From: Rhizobium leguminosarum
GTDB lineage: Bacteria > Pseudomonadota > Alphaproteobacteria > Rhizobiales > Rhizobiaceae
DNA length: 64,000 bases
NCBI RefSeq assembly: GCF_001652265.1
Contig: NZ_LWBS01000417.1
Span: 124,001 to 188,000, forward strand
Direction: 5' to 3'
Positions 38,799-47,557 of the stretch are shown here, piece by piece (the first letter of the stretch is position 1; each line of letters begins with the position of its first letter). Position numbers and translations under genes: made by a program. Under the pieces are notes generated by a model. It was not told the DNA's origin, did no database searches, and saw only the letters and a list, made by a program, of their open reading frames with translations.

Positions 38799-39863
38799 AT
38801 GAGGAGAGCTTTCATCTTGCTGCTGGCGTTCTGGCCGGGTATTGCCTTGGCGGATCAGGCCTTCTATCCGGCAAAATCGGGCAATGCCGATGCGCCGGTG
38901 CTGACGGTTTATTCCTCGCTCGACGAACCGTTGGCGCGGCCGATGATCCGGGGTTTCCAGGAGGCCAATCCCGACGTCGCGGTCAAATACGAGGACATGC
39001 TGACCGGCGACATCTACGACCGGATCGTCCGGGAAACGGATGCCGGCAAGAAGACGGCGGACTTCGCCTTTTCCTCGGCGATGGACCTGCAGGTGAAGCT
39101 TTCCAACGACGGCTATGCGCAGGTCAGCAACCTGCCGATGAGTGCGCCATGGCCGAAATGGGCGAACTGGCGTAACACCGCCTATGCGCTCACCTTCGAG
39201 CCGGCGGTGTTCGTCTATCACAAGCCGAGCTTCGCGCATGAGCCGGTGCCGAGCTCTCGGGCTGAATTCGTCGATTATCTGAAGCGCAAGGGCAACGACG
39301 TCCATGGGCGGATCGGTACCTACGATATCGAGCGCTCCGGCGTCGGCTTCCTTTTCATGGCGCGCGACCAGGAGCAGTTCGGCGACATCTGGTCGGTGAT
39401 CGGGGCGATGGGGGCTGCCGGCGTCAAGCTCTATTCGACGAGTTCAGCGATCCTCGAACGCGTTGCCGACGGGCGCTTCGTGCTCGGCTACAATATTCTC
39501 GGCTCCTATGCGGCCGACTGGGCTTCACGCTATCCTGATGTCGGCATCGTGCTGCCGAAGGATTATACCGTGGTGATGTCGCGGATCGGGCTGGTGCCGC
39601 AGGCGGCCGCCGAGCCGGAGCTCGGGCGGCGTTACCTCACCTTCTTCATGTCGCGGGAAGGGCAAACGATCTTGGCGCGCGAACTGCAGATCCCGGCCGT
39701 CAGCCCCGAAGTGGCGGGGGAAAATACCGCCAATACGCTGCAGGATCTGCTCGGCGCCCAACTGCGGCCGGTGCCGGTCAGCCCCGGGTTGATGGTCTAT
39801 CTCGACCAGGTGAAGCGGGCGCGGCTGATCGCGCACTGGAACGAGGTTCTGCGGACGCAGTGA
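38799..39863 (+). CDS. Periplasmic solute-binding protein (ABC iron/phosphonate type)
   Basis: 354 residues with a signal peptide (MRRAFILLLAFWPGIALADQ) and the bilobed extracellular solute-binding fold seen in VYSSLDEPLARPMIRGFQEA and a C-terminal YLTFFMSREGQTILARE helix. The family binds Fe3+, 2-aminoethylphosphonate or related anions. No permease or ATPase gene is adjacent, so it is an orphan; such proteins near TctDE-like systems can act as signal receptors. The ATG at 38799 gives the signal peptide. Confidence 0.8.
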   Translation: MRRAFILLLAFWPGIALADQAFYPAKSGNADAPVLTVYSSLDEPLARPMIRGFQEANPDVAVKYEDMLTGDIYDRIVRETDAGKKTADFAFSSAMDLQVKLSNDGYAQVSNLPMSAPWPKWANWRNTAYALTFEPAVFVYHKPSFAHEPVPSSRAEFVDYLKRKGNDVHGRIGTYDIERSGVGFLFMARDQEQFGDIWSVIGAMGAAGVKLYSTSSAILERVADGRFVLGYNILGSYAADWASRYPDVGIVLPKDYTVVMSRIGLVPQAAAEPELGRRYLTFFMSREGQTILARELQIPAVSPEVAGENTANTLQDLLGAQLRPVPVSPGLMVYLDQVKRARLIAHWNEVLRTQ

Positions 39864-40241
39864 AGGCGCTTTCGGTGGGCTTCGCTCTCCTTAGAGAGCT
39901 TTGGGTCGCTGCGCCCGTAGTCTCGTCAGATGAGGCTCGCGGCAATGCTTCGCGGCGGCTAGTAGTGTTGGCCATCCGGCAGCGAAGAACCGGGATTTAG
40001 ATCGGCGCCTGCCAATTACGGCAAAAAAGTGTCGTCTCCTTCTGGATATCTCACCGATGTCAGCTAAATGACAGGTTGTTGTGGTCGCTTTGGCTACTTC
40101 TTCTCCGTGGAGGCGGAGAGCTGAAGCCTTGGGAGGTATTCCGCTCGTCATTCAGGACCCTTGCGTCCGCTGGCCGGCCATTCCTCCCGATTCCCTTGAG
40201 AATAACAGGCGGTCTGCTCAGCCGCCGACGGAGGACACATC
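39864..40241. other. 378-base intergenic region before tctC
   Basis: Directly after the solute-binding gene there is a small GCTCTC/GAGAGC hairpin (39884-39899) that may be a weak terminator. The rest should contain the tct promoter and the GGAGG ribosome-binding site of tctC (40230-40234). Minus-strand frames here look non-coding. Confidence 0.45.
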
Positions 40242-41186
40242 GTGAAGCATAAGTTCATCGCAACCCTTTTTGCAGCGACCATCGCGCTGCCGGCCTATGC
40301 GGCCGATTACACCATCATCGCGCCGGCGGCTCCCGGCGGCGGCTGGGACCAGACGGCCCGTTCGCTGCAGACCGCGCTGCAGCAGGAGAAGATCTCCGGC
40401 AACGTGCAGGTCCAGAACGTTCCGGGCGCCGGCGGCACCATCGGCCTTGCGCAGTTCAGCAGCCAGGCTGCCGGCAATCCGAATTCGCTGATCGTCGGCG
40501 GCTATGTCATGGTCGGCGCGATCCTCACCAACAAGTCGCCGGTCACGCTCAAGGACGTCACGCCGATCGCCCGTCTGACCGGCGAGTACGAGGCCGTCGT
40601 CGTTCCCGCTGCATCCGAGATCAAGACGATGGCCGATCTGGTTGCGGCGCTGAAGAAGGATCCGGGTGCAGTTTCCTGGGGTGGCGGTTCGGCCGGCGGC
40701 ACCGACCATATCACCGTCGGCCTGATCGCCAAGGCTTCCGGCGTCGATCCGACCAAGATCAACTATGTCGCCTTCTCCGGCGGCGGGGAAGCGCTCGCCG
40801 CCATTCTCGGCGGCCAGGTCACGGCCGGCGTCTCGAGCTATAGCGAGTTCGAATCGCAGGTGAAGTCAGGCACGCTCCGTCTTCTCGCCGTCTCCAGCGA
40901 CAAGCGCATCGATGGCGTCGATGCCCCAACACTGAAGGAAGCCGGCACCGACGTCACCATCCAGAACTGGCGCATGGTCGCCGCAGCCCCCGGCCTGTCG
41001 GCCGAGCAGGTGGCAAGCGTCACCGCCGATTTCGAGAAGCTGCATACCTCCGCCACCTGGCAGGAAACCCTGAAGACCAAGGGCTGGGCCGACACCTATC
41101 TGTCCGGCGATGCCTTCAAGGCGCAGCTCGAGAAGGATGTCTCCGCCACTGAAGGCATTCTCAAAGACATCGGACTTGTCCAATGA
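40242..41186 (+). CDS. tctC: Tripartite tricarboxylate transporter, substrate-binding protein
   Basis: 314 residues with a signal peptide ([19 protein letters not shown]) and the Bug/TctC fold: [11 protein letters not shown] near residue 30 and [13 protein letters not shown] for the carboxylate-coordinating loops. It captures citrate-like carboxylates in the periplasm for TctAB. The start is GTG at 40242, with GGAGG 8 bases upstream. Its last four bases overlap tctB. Confidence 0.9.
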   Translation: MKHKFIATLFAATIALPAYAADYTIIAPAAPGGGWDQTARSLQTALQQEKISGNVQVQNVPGAGGTIGLAQFSSQAAGNPNSLIVGGYVMVGAILTNKSPVTLKDVTPIARLTGEYEAVVVPAASEIKTMADLVAALKKDPGAVSWGGGSAGGTDHITVGLIAKASGVDPTKINYVAFSGGGEALAAILGGQVTAGVSSYSEFESQVKSGTLRLLAVSSDKRIDGVDAPTLKEAGTDVTIQNWRMVAAAPGLSAEQVASVTADFEKLHTSATWQETLKTKGWADTYLSGDAFKAQLEKDVSATEGILKDIGLVQ

Positions 41187-41674
41187 GCGAGGATAACACC
41201 TCCTCGGCAACCGCGCGCCGCCCTGATTGGGCGGCGTTCATCATTGCCGTTTTCCTCTTCGTCGTCGCCGGCGTGATGGCCTGGGATGCCTTGCATCTGA
41301 AAACGATCGCGCAGTACGACCGCATCGGTCCTGCGACAGTGCCGCAAGTGGTGGCGTTCGGGCTCTTCTGTCTGGGGATCTGGACCGCCTTCGAAGCCTG
41401 GCGCGGCGATTTTCCCGAACGTGACCGGCAGGAAGTCGCACCCGTCATCTGGATCGTCGCCGGTCTTGCCGGCCAGATGCTGCTTCTGCGGGTCGCCGGT
41501 TTTTCGATAGCGACCGGCATCCTCTTCGCGCTGACGGCACGCGGCTTCGGCAAGCGTAAGCTCTGGATCTCGCTGCCGCTTGGCATCGTCCTCAGCTTCG
41601 TCGTCTGGGCGATCTTCTCGCAGCTGCTGCAACTGACGCTGCCGGCCGGCCCACTCGAACATCTGTTCTTCTGA
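41183..41674 (+). CDS. tctB: Tripartite tricarboxylate transporter, small membrane subunit
   Basis: 163 residues with four predicted membrane segments (about 13-33, 50-68, 88-118, 130-150), the normal TctB layout. It pairs with TctA to form the permease. It overlaps tctC by four bases (ATGA). Confidence 0.88.
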   Translation: MSEDNTSSATARRPDWAAFIIAVFLFVVAGVMAWDALHLKTIAQYDRIGPATVPQVVAFGLFCLGIWTAFEAWRGDFPERDRQEVAPVIWIVAGLAGQMLLLRVAGFSIATGILFALTARGFGKRKLWISLPLGIVLSFVVWAIFSQLLQLTLPAGPLEHLFF

Positions 41675-41762
41675 CCGCGCGGACGCGCTGTCAGCTCTTT
41701 TGATTTTGCGCGGCGCCTGACCCCGAAATCGGATGGTCGGGAACGCCGCTTGGGACACCAAG

Positions 41763-43280
41763 ATGAACACATTCGAATTCCTATGGCAGGGTATCCTGGT
41801 TGCGATGCAGCCGATGAACCTGGTTTATGCGCTGGTCGGCGTCACGCTTGGCACCGCCGTCGGCGTGCTTCCCGGCATCGGCCCGGCACTCACCGTGGCG
41901 CTGCTGTTGCCCGTCACCTACAAGCTCGATCCCGGCGGCTCGCTGATCATGTTCGCCGGCATCTATTACGGCGGCATGTATGGCGGTTCGACAACCTCGA
42001 TCCTGCTCAACACGCCGGGTGAAAGCGCCTCGATCGTCACCGCGCTCGAGGGCAACAAGATGGCGCGCGCCGGGCGCGGCGGACCGGCGCTGGCGACGGC
42101 GGCGATCGGCTCCTTCGTCGCCGGGCTGATCGCGACGCTCGGGCTTGCGTTCATCGCTCCCTATGTCGTCAAGCTGGCGCTGGTCTTCGGGCCGCGCGAA
42201 TATTTCGCGCTTATGGTGCTTGCCTTCGTCACCGTCTCCTCGGCTTTCGGCGATTCGGCGCTCAGGGGCCTGACCTCGCTGTTTATCGGTTTCGCGCTCG
42301 CCATGGTCGGCATCGACCAGCAGACAGGGCAGGCCAGGCTTTCCTTCGGTATCCCCGACCTGCTCGACGGCGTCGAGGTAACGACGCTGGCTGTGGCGAT
42401 GTTTGCGATCGGCGAAACGCTCTATATCGCCGCGCACGGCAACCGGATCGCGGAGAAGGTCGAGGCGGTCAAGGGTTCGCTCTGGATGACCGCTGAGGAC
42501 TGGGCGCGTTCGTGGAAGCCCTGGCTGCGCGGCACGTTGATCGGTTTCCCGATCGGCGCGATGCCGGCGGGCGGCGCCGAAATCGGCACCTTCCTCTCCT
42601 ATGCGACCGAAAAGCGGCTGGCGAAAAACCCGGAAGAGTTCGGCCATGGCGCGATCGAAGGCGTGGCCGGTCCCGAGGCCGCAAACAACGCATCGGCCGC
42701 CGGCACGTTAGTGCCGCTTCTGACGCTCGGCCTGCCGACGACGGCGACGGCGGCGATTATGCTTGCCGGCTTCCAGCAATACGGGCTGCAGCCGGGCCCG
42801 CTACTGTTTGCCACCAATCCGCAGCTCGTCTGGGGGCTGATCGCCAGCCTGCTCATCGCCAATGCGATGCTCTTGGTTCTGAACCTGCCGATGATCGGGC
42901 TCTGGGTAAAGCTGCTGACCATTCCGAAGCCATGGCTCTATGCAGGCATCCTGCTGTTTGCGACGCTCGGAACGATCGGCGCCAATCCGTCGGTGTTCGA
43001 ACTCGGCATGCTGCTCGCCTTCGGTCTGCTCGGTTATGTGATGCGGCTCTTCGGCTATCCGATCGCGCCTACCGTCGTCGGCCTGATCCTCGGGCCGCTT
43101 GCCGAACAGCAGCTGCGCCGAGCGCTGGCGATCAGCCAGGGCGATATCACGACGCTGGTGATGTCGCCGATCGCGGCGGGTCTGCTCATCGTTGCCGCGG
43201 CGGCCTTCCTCATCCCGCTGATCCTGCGGCTGCGCGGCAGGGGACAGGTGCTGTCGCAACTGGCGGCAAACGAAGACTAG
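41763..43280 (+). CDS. tctA: Tripartite tricarboxylate transporter, large membrane subunit
   Basis: 505 residues with about 10-12 membrane helices and the TctA signatures [37 protein letters not shown] and [16 protein letters not shown]. It is the channel-forming subunit of the secondary transporter. The ATG at 41763 is preferred to 41733 because family members begin at this point. It follows tctB by 88 bases, and the palindromic repeat at 43281 directly follows its stop and could end transcription. Confidence 0.92.
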   Translation: MNTFEFLWQGILVAMQPMNLVYALVGVTLGTAVGVLPGIGPALTVALLLPVTYKLDPGGSLIMFAGIYYGGMYGGSTTSILLNTPGESASIVTALEGNKMARAGRGGPALATAAIGSFVAGLIATLGLAFIAPYVVKLALVFGPREYFALMVLAFVTVSSAFGDSALRGLTSLFIGFALAMVGIDQQTGQARLSFGIPDLLDGVEVTTLAVAMFAIGETLYIAAHGNRIAEKVEAVKGSLWMTAEDWARSWKPWLRGTLIGFPIGAMPAGGAEIGTFLSYATEKRLAKNPEEFGHGAIEGVAGPEAANNASAAGTLVPLLTLGLPTTATAAIMLAGFQQYGLQPGPLLFATNPQLVWGLIASLLIANAMLLVLNLPMIGLWVKLLTIPKPWLYAGILLFATLGTIGANPSVFELGMLLAFGLLGYVMRLFGYPIAPTVVGLILGPLAEQQLRRALAISQGDITTLVMSPIAAGLLIVAAAAFLIPLILRLRGRGQVLSQLAANED

Positions 43281-43384
43281 CGTATCGGCCCGAAAATCGG
43301 AATCGATTTTCGGAAAGCACGATGCGCAGATTTCAAAGTGTTAGAGCGTCCTTTGTGCGTCCGAAAGGACGCACGGCGCTCTAA
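43281..43384 (+). repeat. Rhizobial palindromic repeat, copy B
   Basis: Two hairpins in tandem: CCGAAAATCG with CGATTTTCGG (43290-43313), then a nested one in which TTAGAGCG (43341) pairs with CGCTCTAA (43377) and GTGCGTCC pairs with GGACGCAC around GAAA (43355-43374). It follows tctA directly and is trailed by an A-rich stretch. The first part recurs inverted at 34900-34943; a faint relative is at 46888-46905. Confidence 0.8.
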
Positions 43385-43540
43385 CAAGAAAAAGACGACC
43401 CACCCCCTCCTCGAGGCCGGCCATGGAGACATGCGCCGGCCTCCGTTTTTGCATGGCTGAGGTGATTTTCTGAGCATTGTGGAGGCATATGCGCGATGCC
43501 ATCTATGAGCAGTCAATCATAGAGCAAGAGGAAAAGGACA

Positions 43541-43711
43541 ATGTCCGCACTCCGCAATTCAGTCCGTATGGGTTTCTTTGGCCGCGCATTCGCCGTCCTT
43601 GGGGCTGCAAACGCCGTCAGCGCTGCTGTCGAAGCAGGTCGCCGTCCGCGCGCCAACGACCTCACCACACTCGGTATCGACCCGACCTCCTTCGATCAGG
43701 TCTCCCGCTAA
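43541..43711 (+). CDS. Small conserved-looking protein, 56 residues
   Basis: Reads MSALRNSVRMGFFGRAFAVL and then an alanine-rich helix, ending DPTSFDQVSR. A good ribosome-binding site (GAGGAAAAGGACA) precedes the ATG, and a clear terminator follows 27 bases after the stop, so it looks like a complete small transcription unit. It is probably an amphipathic helix; I recognise no domain, though similar short proteins occur across Rhizobiales. Confidence 0.7.
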   Translation: MSALRNSVRMGFFGRAFAVLGAANAVSAAVEAGRRPRANDLTTLGIDPTSFDQVSR

Positions 43712-43738
43712 GACCTCCAAGTCATGCATGAATGAATT

Positions 43739-43770
43739 AGCCCGCAACCGGATGGTCGCGGGCTTTATTT
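43739..43770 (+). terminator. Rho-independent terminator after the 56-residue gene
   Basis: AGCCCGC pairs with GCGGGCT, and an inner ACC/GGT pair extends the stem; TTATTTTTA follows. It also lies near the end of the convergent DUF475 gene. Confidence 0.8.
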
Positions 43771-43815
43771 TTATCTCTACGGGTGCAATCGCGCGGCGCG
43801 CTGTGACACCCGACG

Positions 43816-44907
43816 TCAGGCTTGAAGCTCTTTCCGCTGGGCGTCGTGATCCTCCACCCTTTCGCGCCTGTTGTGGCGGATGGATGACCAGAGGGACAGG
43901 CCGATCAGCGCCGCGCCGCCGAGGCCGGTGATGACTTCGGGGATGTGCACCAGCGTCTGCACATACATGATCACCGAGAGGATCAGGATGGCGTAGAAGG
44001 CGCCGTGCTCGAGATAGCGGTATTCGGCAAGCGTTCCCTTCTCCACCAGCATGATCGTCATCGATCGCACGTACATGGCGCCGATGCCGAGGCCGATCGC
44101 GATGACGAAGAGGTTCTGCGTCAGCGCAAAGGCGCCGATGACGCCGTCGAAGGAGAAGCTCGCATCCAGCACCTCCAGATAGATGAAGGCGCCGAGGCCA
44201 CCCTTGGCGGCAGCACTCATCGTCTGCTGCGAAGCATCGAGCAATCCGCCGACCACCTCGACCGCGAGGAAGGTGAGCAGGCCGTAGATGGCGCAATGGA
44301 CGAAGACGGTGGCCTCCTCGCCGCCGATCAGCCAGGAAAAGACCAGCATCAGCGCAAGCACGAAGGCGATCTCGATACCCTTGATGGTGGCGGAGCGCGC
44401 CATCATCTTTTCAAGGCCGCCGATCCAGTGAACTTGCTTCTCGTGATTGAAGAAGTAGTTGAGGCCGACCATCATCAGGAAAGTGCCGCCGAAGGCTGCG
44501 ATGGGCAGATGTGCGTCGTTCATGATGCGGGCATATTCCGCCGGCTCGCGTGCGGCAAGCACCAGAGCGTCCCAGGGGCCGATCTGTGCCGCAATCGCGA
44601 CGATTGCCAGCGGGAAGACGATGCGCATGCCGAAGACGGCGATGACGATGCCCCAGGTGAGGAAGCGCTTCTGCCAGACCGGCGTCATCTCCTTCAGCTT
44701 GTTGGCGTTGACGATGGCATTGTCGAAGGAAAGTGAAATCTCCAGCACCGCAAGCACCGTGCAGATGAAGAAGACGGTCGCCATGCCGCCGATCGTGCCG
44801 GTCGTCTGCCAGCCGAGTACGGCGCCGAGAACGAGGCCGAGGGCGGTGACGATGAAAGCCCAGCGGAAATAGCTGAGCGAGGATTTAGGGGTCTGAGGTT
44901 GATTCAT
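43816..44907 (-). CDS. DUF475 / TerC-like integral membrane protein
   Basis: 363 residues with about nine membrane helices. FEISLSFDNAIVNA-like wording (LEISLSFDNAIVNANKLKEM) and a second acidic LDASFSFDGVIGAFAL motif are the paired metal-site signatures of the TerC/DUF475 superfamily, which handle Mn2+ or other divalent metals at the inner membrane. The C-terminus is charged and cytoplasmic. The ATG at 44907 has GAGGTG upstream; a start at 44976 lacks support. The exact substrate is not known. Confidence 0.85.
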   Translation of the reverse strand: MNQPQTPKSSLSYFRWAFIVTALGLVLGAVLGWQTTGTIGGMATVFFICTVLAVLEISLSFDNAIVNANKLKEMTPVWQKRFLTWGIVIAVFGMRIVFPLAIVAIAAQIGPWDALVLAAREPAEYARIMNDAHLPIAAFGGTFLMMVGLNYFFNHEKQVHWIGGLEKMMARSATIKGIEIAFVLALMLVFSWLIGGEEATVFVHCAIYGLLTFLAVEVVGGLLDASQQTMSAAAKGGLGAFIYLEVLDASFSFDGVIGAFALTQNLFVIAIGLGIGAMYVRSMTIMLVEKGTLAEYRYLEHGAFYAILILSVIMYVQTLVHIPEVITGLGGAALIGLSLWSSIRHNRRERVEDHDAQRKELQA

Positions 44908-45205
44908 GGCCGCACCTCGCGGCCGCAAATCGTGTTGAAGAGAGTGGATATATGGGAGAAACGCGGCACGCCACAACGGGCACGCGGGTCAGGCATGGTG
45001 AGCTTGGTCATCGATGAAAAATCCGCCGGCTAAGCTGCAGGCGGTACCGACATCACGAGAGCGCCGTAAAAACTCTCGCCAGAGGGGCCCGGCACCAAAG
45101 TTCCCCCGTCAGCCGATGTCTGGAAGGCTGCGGGATAGGCTCTAGGTAATGGGCTTCCCGGGCCAGTCAAGGCCGACAGGCATACCGAGATTGGGTAATT
45201 TTTTT

Positions 45206-45230
45206 GGAACCATCCTGATGCCCGCCCGTT
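45206..45230 (+). promoter_or_regulatory. EcfG-type general stress promoter
   Basis: GGAAC, 16 bases, CGTT matches the rhizobial EcfG/RpoE2 consensus exactly. Transcription would start near 45237, 25 bases before the ATG of the 81-residue gene. It lies in the 353-base divergent region after the DUF475 start, where I see no other gene. Confidence 0.7.
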
Positions 45231-45260
45231 AGGCACTGTTGAGCTTAAAAAAGGAGGCCG

Positions 45261-45506
45261 ATGATGCACACTTCGACCCATGTTCCCGATAAACGCACGG
45301 AGGCATCCGACCGCATGAAGCGGGCGAAGCCAAACCGCATGCAGAAGGCGCAGGTGCTGCCGCCGCATCATGTCGATCTGACGCTGACGCCCGGTGTCTA
45401 TCACGACATTCACGTGCCGGCCCATGTTACCGGTGCCGATCTTTCCAAGGGTGGTCTCGACATTAAAGGCCCCGACGTGAAAGCCAATGCAGAAACCAAG
45501 AAATAA
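45261..45506 (+). CDS. Small hypothetical protein, probably stress-induced
   Basis: 81 residues, basic in the first third (RMKRAKPNRMQKAQ) and otherwise hydrophilic; no signal peptide or membrane segment. AAGGAGG sits 5 bases before the ATG, and the EcfG-type promoter at 45206 points at it, so it is likely a member of the general stress regulon. I recognise no domain. It may be co-transcribed with the next small gene. Confidence 0.7.
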   Translation: MMHTSTHVPDKRTEASDRMKRAKPNRMQKAQVLPPHHVDLTLTPGVYHDIHVPAHVTGADLSKGGLDIKGPDVKANAETKK

Positions 45507-45567
45507 CGGCTATTCCGGAAGCCTCTTTGGGGCGCTGACGGCAGATTTGAAACAGGGTGAGAAACAT

Positions 45568-45744
45568 ATGACGATCAACTTTGTGCCCCGCGAGATCTTC
45601 ATCCGGCACGAAAATGAATGGCAGGCTGTCCGCGAGGCGGCGGACGAGCACATCAATATCGGCAAACGGCAGAAGCCGCTCGCGTCCATCGGCGGCACCG
45701 CATCGGTTGGGAAAAACGATGCTTCGGCCGCGCGCTCCGAATGA
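45568..45744 (+). CDS. Small hypothetical protein, 58 residues
   Basis: Starts MTINFVPREIFIRHENEWQA and then continues as a hydrophilic chain. The ATG at 45568 follows AGGGTGAG; the frame is open to 45487, but that part would overlap the preceding gene. It sits 61 bases after the 81-residue gene, so the pair may be an operon. No function can be inferred. Confidence 0.5.
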   Translation: MTINFVPREIFIRHENEWQAVREAADEHINIGKRQKPLASIGGTASVGKNDASAARSE

Positions 45745-45789
45745 CCAACGGGCAGTCACGCTGACATTAGCGACATTAGCGCCCGGCAC

Positions 45790-45910
45790 GATGCCGGGCA
45801 GTCGCGTGTCACGCTCGAAGCCGATCAGGCCGCCGCAGACGATAGCGCCGAAGAGACGGGCGAAGATGACGGGATAGTGGATGCGCGATGTCGGCGATGA
45901 TGCGATCCAT
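45790..45910 (-). pseudogene. Frameshifted, truncated MgtC/SapB remnant
   Basis: An ATG at 45910 opens MDRIIADIAHP; after one base out of frame (45877) the sequence continues YPVIFARLFGAIVCGGLIGF then ERDTRLPG, the N-terminal transmembrane start of MgtC-family proteins. After that the similarity stops and no MgtC C-terminal part follows. It therefore looks like a 3'-truncated remnant with a one-base deletion. A perfect 8-bp hairpin (GCCCGGCA/TGCCGGGC) lies at its broken end. Confidence 0.5.
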
Positions 45911-46142
45911 GGATTTTTCCCTCGGAACAGATGAAATTTTCGCTGGCTGACGTCTGAGCGCGGAATTTGTTCAGCTTTTTCTCCTCATCCGTTTCGGCCG
46001 CCACGTTGGGCCAATCGATGCACCTAGGCATTTTCATGTCATTCGAGGGAAAGATCGGCGAACCAGCCATCATCCTGTCGCTGCGCCAACCTTTCGGAAA
46101 GGATTGGGCAGCGATAATCCCGGCCTCACGGGAATCGCACAG

Positions 46143-46868
46143 ATGGCCAAGACAGCAACACGCGGCCGCCGCAAGGCGCCGGCGAGAGGAAAGAGCAAAG
46201 CGCGCAGCAGCGGTGGCGGATTGCTGCCCTGGGCGGTGATCGGCATTGCCGCGATCGGCGGCATCGTCGCTCACGACCATTGGAAGAGCATCCAGCCGAT
46301 GCTTGCAAGGCAATCGGCGTCGGTCACGCGGGAAACGGCGGAGCCGAGGCCCGTCGTCAGGAAGGACGTGCCGCCGAAGCAGGTAGCGCTTGCCGCCCCC
46401 ACGCCGAAAGCCGCAGCGTCGGTGCCTCAGTCGCAGCCGCTGCCGCCGGCCGCGATCCCGACGTCGATGATCCAGCCGATAAAGGCAGTGCCGTCCCCGG
46501 CCTCCCCTGCGGTTTCGGAAACCGGGACAGTGGCCTTCGGCTATTGCGGCCAGGGCGCCCATATCAATTGCGTCGGCGACGGCGGTGTCTTCTGGTACAA
46601 GGGCGAAAAGATCGTGATCGCCGACATGGCAAGCCCCGTGGTCGATCAGGCGCGCTGTGACGGCGAGCGCCGGGTGGCCTTTGCCGCCAAGTCGCGGCTG
46701 CTGGCGCTTCTGAACGCCGGACCCTTCACCATGAACGCTGCGGGCAAGAGCGAGCCCTCAGGCGCGCCGCGCGTGGTCTCGCGCGACGGGCGCTCCTTTG
46801 GCGCGCAACTGATCAATGAGGGCCTGGCTCGCAAGCCAGGGGCTGCCGGCAGCGCCTGGTGCGCCTGA
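46143..46868 (+). CDS. Membrane-anchored protein with degenerate nuclease (SNase) fold
   Basis: 241 residues. A basic N-terminus and one membrane helix (about 26-44) are followed by a proline/alanine-rich linker (60-125) and a staphylococcal-nuclease-like domain (about 132-240). The domain is recognisable from INCVGDGGVFWYKGEKIVIAD and DGRSFGAQLINEGLARK. In active thermonucleases the first motif is DGDT and the second has an Arg before the Asp-x-Pro-Glu; here they read DGGV and IADMASPV, so the calcium and catalytic residues are gone. It is probably a binding protein, not an enzyme. The ATG at 46143 is used; GGGAA lies upstream. Confidence 0.75.
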   Translation: MAKTATRGRRKAPARGKSKARSSGGGLLPWAVIGIAAIGGIVAHDHWKSIQPMLARQSASVTRETAEPRPVVRKDVPPKQVALAAPTPKAAASVPQSQPLPPAAIPTSMIQPIKAVPSPASPAVSETGTVAFGYCGQGAHINCVGDGGVFWYKGEKIVIADMASPVVDQARCDGERRVAFAAKSRLLALLNAGPFTMNAAGKSEPSGAPRVVSRDGRSFGAQLINEGLARKPGAAGSAWCA

Positions 46869-46887
46869 CGGCTACTGCATAATTCCT

Positions 46888-46905
46888 TAAATCGGAATCG
46901 ATGGA
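46888..46905 (+). repeat. Fragment of a rhizobial AT-type palindromic repeat
   Basis: TTCCTTAAATCGGAATCGAT resembles the TCGGAATCGAT centre of the repeat at 43281 but lacks the other arm. It lies in the 71-base gap between two convergent genes. Confidence 0.35.
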
Positions 46906-46939
46906 AAACCGCTGCGCACTTTTGCTGGAATTGCTCTGG

Positions 46940-47434
46940 CTACTTACCCTTTTTCACCAGCTTGCCACCGGTGCGGAAGCTGCCGGTGAAGGAGGAATCC
47001 TTGCTTTCGGCGGTGCATTCGATCGCGATCGGCTTGCCGGCATAGGGATTGCCGAAGGTGCAGAAGCCGGCAACCTTGACCTCCCCGGTCATCTTGTTGC
47101 CGACGCCCGTGGTAACGAGGCTGAGCGGCAGGCGGGCATTGCCGTTGGAAGCGGGCTTGATGCCGCTGCCGTCGCCCTGGAAGCCGAGCGCCTTGCCGTC
47201 TGAAGTGAAGATGAAGGTCACCAAGCCATTGGCCAGCGTGACGCTGGCAAGCTCGTTCTTGCAGCCCTTGGTGGCGTCGAATTTGGCGACGACCAGCCTG
47301 GCGCATTTGCCGGAAAGCGTAATGACGCCGGGAGCGCCGGGAAAGGTCTCGGCGGGTGCGGCCGGCGCGGCAGAGGCCGGCACGGCGAGGACGGCAGAAA
47401 AAAGGGCGGCGGCTGCCGGTGCGAAAAGTCTCAT
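46940..47434 (-). CDS. Small periplasmic hypothetical protein
   Basis: 164 residues with a signal peptide (MRLFAPAAAALFSAVLAVPA, cleavage near ASA-AP). The mature part has four cysteines, in GKCARL, KGCKNE, GFCTF and IECTA, probably two disulfides, consistent with a periplasmic beta-rich domain. I recognise no family. The ATG at 47434 gives the usual signal-peptide length; 47452 is an in-frame alternative. Confidence 0.7.
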   Translation of the reverse strand: MRLFAPAAAALFSAVLAVPASAAPAAPAETFPGAPGVITLSGKCARLVVAKFDATKGCKNELASVTLANGLVTFIFTSDGKALGFQGDGSGIKPASNGNARLPLSLVTTGVGNKMTGEVKVAGFCTFGNPYAGKPIAIECTAESKDSSFTGSFRTGGKLVKKGK

Positions 47435-47557
47435 TGTCTGTCTCAACCCCATCTGTCTGCGACGGCGAATCGGCCATGCGCTGGATAGTCAGGCAATGGC
47501 ACGGTTCTGTGACTTATTTTGGTCTTACCCTTCGTCGAACGGGTGTCGAAGAGGGCG

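Noticed and set aside
39891..40151. 86-residue minus-strand frame before tctC
   Set aside because: Arg/Ala-rich shadow-like composition with no ribosome-binding site or motif.
45463..45789. 108-residue minus-strand frame continuing from the MgtC remnant
   Set aside because: Only the upstream portion resembles MgtC; this part overlaps two plus-strand genes and looks like an unused open frame.
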